Source: Kingdonia uniflora (Eukaryota; Streptophyta; Magnoliopsida; Ranunculales; Circaeasteraceae). From it: a DNA stretch of 64,000 bases. Every line of letters begins with the position of its first letter. The first letter of the stretch is position 1. The notes beneath the pieces are model-generated. The model was not told the DNA's origin, did no database searches, and was given only the letters and a program-made list of their open reading frames with translations. The translations under genes were made by a program, and so were the position numbers. Positions 24,390-35,005 of the stretch are shown here, piece by piece. The stretch lies in the NCBI GenBank assembly GCA_014058105.1, contig JACGCM010001948.1:744001-808000 (forward strand), in the 5' to 3' direction.

Positions 24390-27300
24390 TACTTCATTGG
24401 GGGGTACTTGGATAAAACCTATTTCGGTTATTGGGTACACTCATGACTTGTATGTGGGAGGAAAGGTAGAAAGATATGATAAGGTGGATGGGGATAGGTT
24501 TTCTTACATATGCTTGATGTATTATGTGTTTTCTACCTTGACCAAAGTTAGTAATCTTATGCCACCTGGGACTGTGTTTAATTTGAGTACTATCCACCTT
24601 GGTAAAATTGTTCAAGTAAAGGGTGACAATGACTTGTTGTTTTATTGGGATCATGCTGATTTGGAGGTGGTGGGTGATATACACTTCTATTTAGATAACA
24701 ATGGACATGTTTTGCTCCTATCATAAACTAACCAAAGCCAAGAATACCCTGAAGTAATAACTCTTGACGCTGATGAAGGTCCTGCTCTCCCAACCCTGCC
24801 TGAGGTGGCCTCACCTATTATTGATGTTAATCCTCCTGTACCTAATGTGGGTAATGTTAAGAGAAGTACAAATGTTCCAACTGTTGAACCCAAGAGTAAG
24901 GACAAAACTCCAACTGAATCAAAGAAAAAACCTACAGTTGAAACTAAGAAAACAAGGGACAAGAGAAAAGAAAAGTATACTTTTAAGTGTTGCACCCAAA
25001 CTCAAAAGGTTAGAGAAAGTGAATTACCAAAAGAAACCCTAAATGATATACCAATTATGTATGACAGTGATGATGATGTGATCATATTGGATGAGGGTGT
25101 TGGTGATGAACTTGGTGATGATATACCAATTGGTGATGAAGTTGGTGATGGACTTGATGATAGACTTTATGATGGACTTGGTGATGATATACCAATTGAG
25201 TCCACTTTTAATGATTATTCTGCTGAAATAGACCCTGATAACTTAGTTCCTGAAGAAAAATATTACTCTACTCACACTTATTTGGATGGTAATAAAGGGC
25301 CTACTCAAGAAGACATAGATAAGTGTGATGAGGAGTTAAGAAATTTTGCTGAAGAAACTGAGAACATCTTTGGAGTGGAAGAAAATACTATAGTTGTTGA
25401 TGATCAATTTCAAAAGGTTTGTGACTTGGTACCTGAGATGGAGTGGCCTACAGTGCATGCTGCAAGAGCTTATATTAGGAGATGGAGTATAGTGAATAAG
25501 GTACTCTATCACCAGATAAAGAATGAGAGCTATAGGATTAGACTTGAATGCATTGAAAGAGGTTATTAATAGCTCTTTTATGCCAGGATAACACCTGATG
25601 GCCATACTTTCAAACTGAGAAATAGTAGTGTGTTGATCCATACTTGAGAAGGGAAGGGTAAATCCAAAAATAAATTGGCTCATGCTGGATGGGTGGCAAA
25701 TGAAGCTGAGAGTACAATGAGATCAATTAGGTCCACTAAGCCTTGTGATGTGATAGAGTTGATTAGAGTAAATTATGGGATTGACATTTCTTACTACACT
25801 GCATAGAATGCATGGACTATTTGTATGGAGAAGATTGTGGGTTTATATGACGAGGGGTATGTGTTGTAGCCTGAGTTATGTAGACAGATATTGAGTTCTA
25901 ATCCTGGAAGTATAGCTAGGACTAGCAAGGACATTGACATTAATCAGTGGACTGGGACTTATGTTGCTTACAAAGCATCTTTGGAAGGATTTGTGGATGG
26001 TTGCAGACCTGTACTTGGTTTGGATGGATGCTTCCTCAAGGGGAAATATGGTGGAGTGTGTCTGTCTATCATTATACTAGATGAAAATAATGGGTTATTC
26101 CCAATAGCAGTGTACTTGTACAAGCTTTAATGTTTTAAAACTTGGTTTAATTTTCTGCAAAAACTAGAGCCTTATTTAAATCAGCACAAAAGCAAGTTGA
26201 CCTTCATCAGTGACAGGCATAAAGGTCTTATACAGGCTGTTGCAGATGTATTCCCTAATGCAAACCATAAGTTTTGTTTCAGAAATATGTACAAAAATAT
26301 GAAGAAGTACCACAGGGGTACACATTTGAAGAGTCTTGTTCGGGGGGCAGCAAAAAGTTTTAACAAAAATAAGAAAGATGTGAAGATGGATAAACTCAAA
26401 GTTGATAACCCTGCAGCATATGATTGGTTGGTGAAGGAACCATATGAGCATTGGGCGAGGTCACATTTTGACTTCACATCCAAATGTGAGCACATAACAA
26501 ACAACTTCTTAGAATCTTTCAACAATTGGATATTGAAGATTAGAGATAAGCCAGTTCACAGAGCCTTAGAAAAATTGAATTTGATGCTGATGAAGCTGAT
26601 GTATGACAAAAGATTAAAAGCAAGGGAATGTGACTAAGATGGTATGATACTATAACTTATAAAATTGATCTATGTTTGTAAAGGTTTTGTTTAGTTTATA
26701 ACTTGCTAAGGTTTGAACTCTCTTTTTAAGGTTAGTGCCAAGAGCTGTGAAACACATTGCAAAAATGGAGACATTCTATGGGCACTACCATCTTGAAGGT
26801 GTTGCTGATGGATATTTTGTTGCTATTGTTGTAAATGGGCAAAGATTGAGAGTTAATACTGAGAAACATGAGTATGATTGTAATGAGTGGCAACTCACTG
26901 GCCTGCCATGTGTGTATGCAGTGAGTATATTGTTACCATTTAGAGAATCTTGGGTTGAGTAAGTATCACATATTTAATTAAATTTGTTATCTTTGTTTAC
27001 ATTAGTTCCATGTTTTGATGTTAATGCAGGTATTGTAGTCCATATCATAGAGTGTCTTCATATGTTGCCACTTATAGAAAAGCTATCTATCCAATGGCTG
27101 ATTCATCTGATTGGAACAAGGTAAAAGTGCAAATCTTACTATTTTGTACATATACAAGGTATTCTTTATTTTTTGTTAACTAATTGGAGAATTGTGTTCT
27201 TTATTTTTTACAGCCAAATGATGATTGGTTACCCCCACCATTGGTGATGGGGTCTGGAAGACCAAGGAAAGTGAGGCTAGTGGATCCAGATGAGGCACAA

Positions 27301-27420
27301 GGTGCACACAAAAATGTGGTAAGTATGGGGAATTTGGACACAATAAGAAGACTTGTAAAGGTGTTTCTGCTCCACCAAGGCCAAGTGTACCAAGACAGAG
27401 GCTAAGAGTAGATACACACT
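24390..27420 (+). pseudogene. MULE-1 transposase (MuDR type), decayed
   Basis: The N-terminal part (24,390-24,726) reads 'YVGGKVERYDKVDGDRFSY', the usual plant MULE start. An acidic region follows, with the repeat 'DELGDDIPIGDEVGDGLDD' (24,805-25,569). Broken DNA-binding and core regions come next: 'KASLEGFVDGCRPVLGLDG' with the first catalytic Asp (about 26,020) and 'TFISDRHKGLIQAV' with the second (about 26,210). Then come 'CEHITNNFLESFNNWI' (about 26,490-26,530) and a SWIM finger near 26,875-26,925 whose last His is Tyr ('PCVYA'). A zinc knuckle at 27,310-27,355 has one Cys changed to Tyr. Introns lie around 26,640-26,730 and 26,960-27,215. At least seven stops, mostly at Gln or Trp positions. 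Confidence 0.8.
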
Positions 27421-27440
27421 CTAGAAGGACTAAGCTTAGG

Positions 27441-28013
27441 ATGAGCACAATTCAGCCACCTATAACACCTAATCTAAATGGGAGGGGTGGAAGTGCTAGA
27501 AGAAGTGCAAATAGAGCAAGGGGTAGAAATGGAGTTGTTGTTCAGTATAACAATTATGGAGGTACCATTGGGATTAGCATTGACCTTTTTGGAAATGGTA
27601 TTGCAGTAAGAGGTGGAGCAAGGGGTGATAGAACTGAAAGGAATGTTGGTGGTATAAGAGGTGGTGGTACAAATGGTGGTGGTGATACAGTGAGAGGTGG
27701 GGAAAGTGGTGGTGGTGTTACAGTGAGAGGTGGGGGGAATGGTGGTGGTATTGCAGTGAGAGGTAGGGCAAGTGGTGGTAGAGCTGGAAGGAATGTTGGT
27801 GGTACAAGAGGTGGTGGTGCAAGTGATGGTGGTGCTACAGTGAGAGGTGGTGTAAGTGGTGGTGGTACTACAGTGAGATGCAGGGCAAGTGGTGGTGGTG
27901 CAAGGCCAAACTTTAACCCACCAAGACAAGTTCCAGCACAGTCTCAACCATCAACTTCAAACCCTTATAAGAAGAACTTCAACCACCAAATAGGACTTGG
28001 AAGCCATAAATAG
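27441..28013 (+). pseudogene. MULE-1 transposase C-terminal Gly/Arg-rich repeats
   Basis: A 190-codon frame with imperfect repeats of the type 'GGGxTVRGG' and 'RGRASGG', ending 'NHQIGLGSHK'. Gly-rich C-termini are common after the zinc knuckle in plant MULE transposases. It follows the knuckle directly, in a frame reached by one shift, so it is most likely the last part of the same protein. Confidence 0.65.
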
Positions 28014-28958
28014 CTTGTTGTAGGGCATTTTCTACTTTTTTGGCTATTCACTATTTTTTTGTGACAGTAATATGCAGTAGTTATTATGTGTAATGGTGAC
28101 AATGTGAGACAATATTATGTGTTGGATGATTGAATACATGGTATATTATTGCTATTGAAAATGTTGAAAATGTTGTTGATATTTTGGTTATTCTTGTTAT
28201 GTCTGAATTCTGTCTAAGTGGATATTTTGTTGCTGTTAAAAATGTTGCAGGTTTGTTTGTTTTTTGCATGTTCTAGTTATTCTGTCTGAGTTATAGATGC
28301 ATTGTGTATTTTTTACAAGTTGGAGTGTGTTGCAGAGTTCTTATTGAGTGTTGCTTACATTGCATTACAAAAGATGAAAATATATAAAAGTGAACCCCTA
28401 AAGGCTATTAAGCTACTTTTGTACAAGGTTAGTATCACATTGGAGTTCTTATGTTTTGTTATTTTGTATGTTCTAATTATTAAGCTACTTCTGTACAAGG
28501 CTTAAGTAAACAAGTCTTTATTCAAGAGATACAAAAAGATTGAACTATGGATGCTATTTTTTTTACCCAACTGAAGAGATACAAAAAGGCTTAAGTAAAA
28601 TGTCACATTTTGTATTTATAGCCACTGGTACACCCTGGTAGTTATACAAAAAGACTGAACTATGAATCTTTAAAATGGATAGCTTTAGTCCTCCCTACTA
28701 CTATAGCTACTGCTACACCCTCCTTGCTACTACAGTCTTTCATCAGAGTACCATCAGTAGGAGTTTTGTCCATTTACCATCAGTAGGGGTTTCAGTCAAT
28801 AAATTTCAGTCAGTAATACTTTAGGTATCACAATACTCTGGGTTTTATCCATATTTAAACAATAACACAAACTAGAAGAAAAACAAAAAAAAAACACAAT
28901 AACACATTTACTGAAAGCACAAACTAGAAGAAATAAAAAATACAATATGGATAATGAT

Positions 28959-29339
28959 CTACACACCATCTCCCTTCTCCCCACTATCTCCTTTCTTCTC
29001 CCCATCATCTCCTTTCTCCTCACCACCATATTTCTTCTTCTTTTTCTTCTTGCCATCTGCACCATCCTCCATACCATCATCATCATCATCATCATCTTCT
29101 TCTTCTTCTTCTTCTTCTTTTGCATCTTCAATCTCTATTTTATCAAAATCAGGGTCAGCCATACCATCATCCCACTCATTCTCAGACTCTGCAGATGAAC
29201 TGTGAAAGTCTGAGTCTGAGACAACATTAGTCTTTTCCTCTACCTCCTCTTCATCTTCATTACTTAAGAAGAACCTGATTGCCTTGGGAGAATCAGCTCC
29301 ATCCCCATACATCCATTTATTTTCACTGTCAGAATCCAT
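28959..29339 (-). CDS. Acidic/basic low-complexity protein part, second gene of MULE-1
   Basis: A true ATG opens a 126-codon minus-strand frame that starts 'MDSDSENKWMYGDGADSPKA'. It continues through a Glu/Asp run (about residues 77-90) and a Lys run, then ends in 'GEKGDGV'. It lies inside MULE-1, downstream on the same strand of the GRF-finger exon at 29,946-30,341, and may be a separate ORF or a later exon of that gene. No catalytic motif. The low-complexity part is encoded by a TTC/TCA microsatellite, so the length is likely variable. Confidence 0.45.
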   Translation of the reverse strand: MDSDSENKWMYGDGADSPKAIRFFLSNEDEEEVEEKTNVVSDSDFHSSSAESENEWDDGMADPDFDKIEIEDAKEEEEEEEDDDDDDDGMEDGADGKKKKKKKYGGEEKGDDGEKKGDSGEKGDGV

Positions 29340-29945
29340 GGGGATGGTATTAAAGGGACTTTGAGAGAGAAAAAAAACACAATATGGTAATGAAGGGCCT
29401 TTGAGAGAGAGTAAGAGATGAGAAATAAAAAGTAAAAACCTGCCCCCTTTAAAGATAGACGAATTTACATTGGGGGGTTACTTGGTGCAATTAATGACTG
29501 ATGAATTCCCATGAACTAGTCAAAAGGGGTAAGTGGTTAGGAGTTGGGGGTTTAAAGTAAGTCTAATTCCCATAAAATAATGTTCAAGTAATGTTAAAAA
29601 ATTAAACAATAACAGATGTGTTTCATGACATTAACCATAAAACTGTGTTGCATGGGATAAAAGAGTGGGGGGCTTTGGGGATTAAAAAGAAAATCCATTA
29701 CACAAATACATTTGAAGTACTATTACAACATAAAAAGAAAATCCAATATAACATAATCTTAAAATCCCTTACAACATGCAGAGAAAACCCTTACAAAATG
29801 ATAAAATAGTATGATCTTTTACACAAAACTTGTCACACAAGTTTTGCTTTCCCTTTGAATTCCCTACAAAATTTATTCAAGTCCATTGTAACTGACATTT
29901 GGACTTTGAGGTCTACATCCTTGTCCCTCTCATTTCCTTTTTTCT

Positions 29946-30341
29946 TCATCTTTCATCCTGCATGAACACCTTAAGCCAATCAAAGTTCCCACAGTGACTA
30001 TTGATACACTTGAGAAAATTTTGCCCCTTGGATTTATCAACTGTAGAAGTAAGTAACCTCCTTGGAGTACCACAAATATCACAATTGGTGAACCTCCATG
30101 GGCATAGTTTCCACCAATGCTTTGAAGGCTCATACCCAAAACAAACACCACTAAAAGAGGTCTCACTCTCACATTTGGACTCCTTAATTGCAGCATCTAA
30201 CCACTTGAAAGCATTACATTCACTAACTTGGCAACTAAGGAACTTCCTATTAGGGTTTTTTTCAATGTTGGATTTCTTTACCATCATAATTCCCATACAA
30301 CCCTCTCTTTTACATTTGTTGTAAATCCATGAACAACCCAA
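29946..30341 (-). CDS. Two GRF-type zinc fingers, second gene of MULE-1 (partial)
   Basis: An open minus-strand frame with two similar modules. The first has Cys residues in 'CKREGCMG', then 'NPNRKFLSC' and 'CNAFKWLD'. The second has 'CDICGTPRRLL', 'GQNFLKC' and 'CGNFDWL'. The C-x(2-4)-C...RxFxxC...CxxFxWxD layout is that of GRF zinc fingers, thought to bind nucleic acid. The frame has no ATG at its start (it opens from a TTG), so an upstream exon near the right TIR is expected. Transcription would converge on the transposase gene. Function in transposition is unknown; domain call by eye. Confidence 0.6.
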   Translation of the reverse strand: MGCSWIYNKCKREGCMGIMMVKKSNIEKNPNRKFLSCQVSECNAFKWLDAAIKESKCESETSFSGVCFGYEPSKHWWKLCPWRFTNCDICGTPRRLLTSTVDKSKGQNFLKCINSHCGNFDWLKVFMQDER

Positions 30342-30757
30342 TCCTGTTTCATGGCCACCATCAAATCACACAAATTTCAGCATGTTTCATAAATTTATGT
30401 TAGTTAGTTAGACTATACCCCCCATATTAGTTTTTGCACTTCGTCTTTACCCCCCAAACCTTAAACAAACTTTAATGGCAGAAAAAATTAAAATTTAAAC
30501 ACAAACACAAAAGCATATGAAATTGAGATATAAAAATGTTACCTCAGACTTGGAACCTCCCCCCATTGTCCAAAACACGAAGCAGATGCTAGTTTAAGCT
30601 TGAGTTAACAGAGGTTAAGTTTTTTAGCGAAGAGAAACAGAGGCTACGCCTGATTTAAGCTTGAGTTAACAGTCAAATTTGATTTCAATCTGGATCGTCA
30701 GATCTTGATGAGTAGATCGAGGAAATTTTTTATTTATTATTTATTTTTAAATCTTCT

Positions 30758-30880
30758 GCAACCGGTAACCTGGGTCAGTGATTCACGTACTTGGCACGCG
30801 AGGGTGTTTTTGTCAGTTCACCAAAATCTGACCGGTCAAATGCCACTCAACCCAGAAGTTTTCTCTGGAGATAGCACTCA
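30758..30880 (-). repeat. MULE-1 right terminal inverted repeat
   Basis: Reverse complement matches 23,651-23,770, including the 'tggtgaactgacaaaa' block (30,811-30,826 on the other strand). Ends where the RPS4 promoter begins. Confidence 0.7.
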
Positions 30881-30992
30881 AAAACCCTAACTGCGATATA
30901 AAACTATTTGCCTTGTTTCGTCTTTGGGTGTGTTTGCGGAGCTCAGAGAGGAGTCGAAATCCTAGTTCTTCGATCCACTCTCAGCTACAACC
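30881..30992 (+). promoter_or_regulatory. RPS4 promoter and 5' leader
   Basis: Contains a telo-box 'aaaccctaa' at 30,882-30,890, an element common upstream of plant ribosomal protein genes. A TATA-like 'gatataaaac' follows at 30,894-30,903, then a short leader to the ATG at 30,993. The telo-box directly abuts the end of MULE-1, so any farther upstream promoter sequence has been displaced by 7.2 kb. Confidence 0.6.
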
Positions 30993-31670
30993 ATGGTGAG
31001 TTCTTCATCTTCTCTCTCTCTCACTCTCTTCTTGATTGATTTTAATTCTTCAAGTTCCTTATTATCAACATCTTCAAATGTGAAATCTCTCTGTATCAGT
31101 TGTTATTAATTTTAGTTTTGATTCTCTTCTTATAATAGCAATAGTGTGTATCTCAAACATCCAGAAGAGCAAAAATAAGGGTGGCATTGATACGCACAAG
31201 GCATCAAAATTCAAATTATACTCTTAAATTGGAGAAAACCACTACAAATGAAAAAATAAACCCCCCTTAAATGGCACTCTTCATCTCTGAGGTTTATAGT
31301 CTCATTAACAATGTTAGGGACCCCAACCTCTTTTTCTGCTATATCTACGCTTATCCACACCATACAAGCAACCCCATCATAATTCAAGTTGGTTACTAGA
31401 GAATTTAGCGAGAATTAGGAATGCCCAGTTTCTTTCGGGCTGAACCATCATGGTTAATGTGGAGATTTTTCGTTAGAATATGAATTGTTGAGCTGAATAA
31501 ATGTTTACAGTGGTATTGGGTAAATGTGAAAACGAGTGAACTATGTTTTGATAGTCCCTTCTAGAACTGGCAACGATAACAGGTTCTTTTAATTTGATTT
31601 ATAGATTCATGGCAGTAACATTCTGATATTACTTCATACATTCATGTGCTTTCCACAATCGTGATTTTGA

Positions 31671-31814
<144 letters not shown>

Positions 31815-33767
31815 TAGCTTTTGAAATTTAACGGTGCCTGCATTTGTTTGTAATTAATCTAATCCTTTCGTGTAGGCCCCCAAACCATCATCTGGACCCC
31901 ACAAGTCCCGAGAGTGCTTGCCTTTAATCTTGATCCTCAGGAACAGGCTGAAGTATGCTCTTACGTACCGTGAAGTTGTGGCCATTCTAATGCAGCGCCA
32001 TATTATGGTTGACGGGAAGGTTAGAACAGATCAGAAGTACCCAGCAGGGTTCATGGGTATGCCATTATATCTGCCTTACTAGCAACCTAGAACTTGTTTT
32101 GTCTTAGTGTAGTCCAAAACTTAGTAATCCCTATTGGGTCGGTATGAAGAGCACAGTAGTATTTATACAAGAATATTGTAGTAATGGGTGATAGTCCACT
32201 AAAGTCAATCTGAATTAGTGGAAGAGTGAGGCCGGCATATAAACTAACTTTAGATGCTCACATCCAACAAAACATACCTACAACTCTCTGTGAAAGTTTC
32301 ACAAAATGTTGACTTCTAGTATCTCCTGTTTGTGCTGCTGCTGCAAATGGGCAATTGCTTCCAACCCCTTAGTAACTATTATTAGATGTAAGTTTTTTTT
32401 TTTTTTTTTTTTTTTAAAGATCATCAGGCCAATGCTTCGAAGTAGGAGCATTTATTCATTAATGGGTAAGCTAGTGGGTTGAGCTTATTATCGCAATGGC
32501 ATTGTCGTGAATCTACTAGATTGCCGGTGATAGAGGCAAGCTTGATTTTGCTAAAATTTTCCTTTCTTTTATATCGTAACTAAATACTTGTATTGGTCCC
32601 TTTACTTGACCTGTAAACCCTGGAGCTCTTGTTGACAGAGTAATAACAAGCCCAAGTAGTGTATGAAGAAATAAGCAAATAACAAAGTAGGCAATTCCTT
32701 CATCCGTTGTACTATTCTCAACAAATTCCTAGTGGAAAGCTCACTCCAAAAAGCAAACGTAAAGTTTCAATTTCAATTTTGTGGATCCTATCTATAAACC
32801 CCTAGCTATCTATCATTTCCTCTAGCTGGGCTATCTATCTATGAGATGCCTGCCTCTCTTTACAGGAACTTCAATGCTTTATGACTTTTTTCCTTCTACA
32901 ATTTTTCTTTGTTCTAACAAGGGTTTCAGATGATGAGGAAAATACTGCAACAATATGATGGATATTTATTTATCATGATTCATAGTATTTAAGTCTCTGA
33001 TGTTCCCCCTCCGTTTATTCTTTCTTGTTATTCTTGCAATAATCTCACTTTTTTCTTTTCTAATTTAGTTAAATATTTTCATATGAAGTTGGAATGATGA
33101 GTAATTTTATTGGTCCGTGTTTCTGAATCCATCGTGACTGATAAGCCAACACCAATCTCTGATCCTCTTTAGATTATATATAAAAGATAAAATTTTTGTA
33201 TGGGGCCTTTAAGTACCTTAAAATTTACATTTAGTACCTCATACTTCTAAAAACTACAGGATAAAAACTACGAGATACAAACTACGAGATGGCCCTATTT
33301 TTTAAGTTGTGTTACATTTAGTACCTCAAAATTATGTTATTCCAAATTTGCCAATGTCTTTTAATTCAAAATTCAATTATTTTACTTGAAACCTGTTCAA
33401 CAGGTAATAGGGAAAAATACTCAAGCTTTTTATTCTCTTCATTTTCTCATAGTTAAGTACCATCGTCAAACCTAAAACAAAATGCTCAATGGATTGTGCT
33501 TGACACAGTTGAGTAATCTCGCAAGCATTTGTTTGATTTAGACTGGAACGAGAACTATAAGCCGAAACCATGGGATAACGAGATGGTCGGGTCAAAATAT
33601 CCAAATAGACAACCCTTGCCCAAAAATTTGCTTGTCGTCATTACCTTTCTCATTACGGCCCCTGCCTTGGTTGTTGTTGTTGCTGTTATTACCTTTACCT
33701 TCTTTCTTTGCGGGAATGATCTCCACACTTTTGTTCAACTTATGTTTCAAGTTCTTCATGAGGTACC

Positions 33768-33920
33768 ATTGGGCTCTTGACCCAGTGGTGGTAGTACCTC
33801 TCCACCTAGTGAGAGGTCGTGGGTTCGAAACCTCATGGGGTTGGAAACTCAGGGTTGCGCTTCATGAGGTGTTCCGGACGAATGGCTCCATTAACTGCTA
33901 CCAAGTCCTTCTTGAAGTCC
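33768..33920 (+). mobile_element. tRNA-derived SINE (head region)
   Basis: Has an A-box-like 'agtggtggtagtacc' at about 33,783-33,797 and a B-box 'gggttcgaaacc' at 33,831-33,842, spaced as in a tRNA gene, with a stem-like 'acctctcc...gagaggt'. It does not fold as a complete tRNA, so it is a SINE head and not a tRNA gene. The 3' end is unclear. Confidence 0.55.
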
Positions 33921-34222
33921 ATTGTTAAAGTTTGAACCCATGTATTGACTGACTAATGCTACATTAATCAATTAATGGGTCTTGTAACAATTAGTTAGGG
34001 ATCCATTGTTAAAGTTTGAACCCATGTATTACAACAGATTGAATGACTAATGCTACATTAATCAATTAATGGGATTAGTTAGTGATTAGGGAATTGCAAC
34101 CTTTAATTTTCGAGACGATTTTACGAAGTTTTATATTGCAAGCCCCACAACATTGTAGTGGTCATAACCTTTCATTTTTTGAGACGATCTTGCAAAGTTT
34201 TATGTTGCAACCCCACAACATG
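33918..34222. repeat. Two short tandem duplications inside MULE-3
   Basis: First: an 84-bp period, 'tccattgttaaagtttgaac' at 33,918 and again at 34,002. Second: a roughly 69-bp period, 'gagacgat..tac/tgc..aag' blocks near 34,110 and 34,180, both ending 'ccccacaaca'. Both are imperfect. Confidence 0.75.
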
Positions 34223-34545
34223 ACCTTCGGAACAATTGTTACAACCGGTGGTTGATACCAAACCACGAAGAGAGAAAAAAAAGAAGAAACAATCTATGTG
34301 AGCTATGACCAACTTTAAGGGTCTAAAACAAGTTTGAAGGATCGTGGAAGATGGAATTCAAAATAAAGTTTACCCCATATCCATGAACTCATGGTCTAAA
34401 ATAAGATCGAGAGAACTAGAAAAAGTTCCGGAACTTAAAAATGAGAGTTGGGAGAGGTCCTTCTCAATTTTTAAAAACAAAAATGTTAAGCAAACGAAGG
34501 TGGCGAGTAAGGAGAAGAAACCATATACACAAAGATACTTGCGCT

Positions 34546-35005
34546 TAGGGCTGCAACTTTTGTCCGAACTTCCAATTTTTTCCGAAATCCGATCCGATTT
34601 TTCTGATTTTGGAACCCAATTTTACAGTTCCGATTTCCGAAAATCCAATTTCTGATTTTTTCCGAAAAAATTCGGATCGGAATCGGATAGGCTTCTGTAA
34701 TTCCAAAATTCCGATTTTTTCGAAAATAACCGATCCGATTTTTCCAAAAATAGCCGATCCGATTTTTTCGAATACTATTATTCCGATTTAGTCAGAATAA
34801 CATATTCCGAATATATCCGAATCCAAAATATCAAAATAATTTATTCCGAAATTCCGAAAATTCCGAAAAATTTCGGATTCGGATTTATTTTGGCAGTTCC
34901 GAAAAAAATCGGATCGGATCGGAACAGGTTTTCTAGTTCCGAAAAAAATCGGAAAAATTCCGAACACCTCTATTTCCGATTCGATCTGATCCGAAAACAG
35001 GCCTA
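34546..35005. mobile_element. hAT-type MITE rich in TCCGAAAAATCGGAT motifs
   Basis: 460 bp flanked by a perfect 8-bp duplication CTTGCGCT (34,538-34,545 and 35,006-35,013). Ends TAGGGCTG and CAGGCCTA, inverted with one mismatch, typical of hAT. The interior is almost wholly made of permuted 'ttccgaa', 'aattcgga' and 'gatcggat' words, i.e. short palindromes. Confidence 0.8.

Larger units (their letters stand above)
23651..30880 (+). mobile_element. MULE-1: Mutator-like element with two convergent genes
   Basis: Diverged terminal inverted repeats of about 120 bp (23,651-23,770 and 30,758-30,880) enclose a decayed MuDR-type transposase gene on + and a second gene on the minus strand. Shared TIR blocks include 'tggtgaactgacaaaa', 'caccctcg' and 'caaccggtt'. 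No 9-bp target duplication could be read; the left edge runs into a poly-C tract. The right end lies about 112 bp before the RPS4 start codon. Confidence 0.75.

Noticed and set aside
27474..27947. 157-codon minus-strand Thr/Cys-rich ORF
   Set aside because: Antisense reading of the Gly-rich repeats of the MULE-1 transposase tail.
29040..29205. Plus-strand Ser/Pro-rich and Phe-rich ORFs
   Set aside because: Antisense readings of the TTC/TCA microsatellite that encodes the acidic run of the minus-strand ORF.
33768..33850. Possible tRNA gene with B-box GGGTTCGAAACC
   Set aside because: No complete cloverleaf: acceptor stem ends do not pair and no anticodon arm is clear. The position inside MULE-3 and the A/B-box spacing fit a SINE head better.
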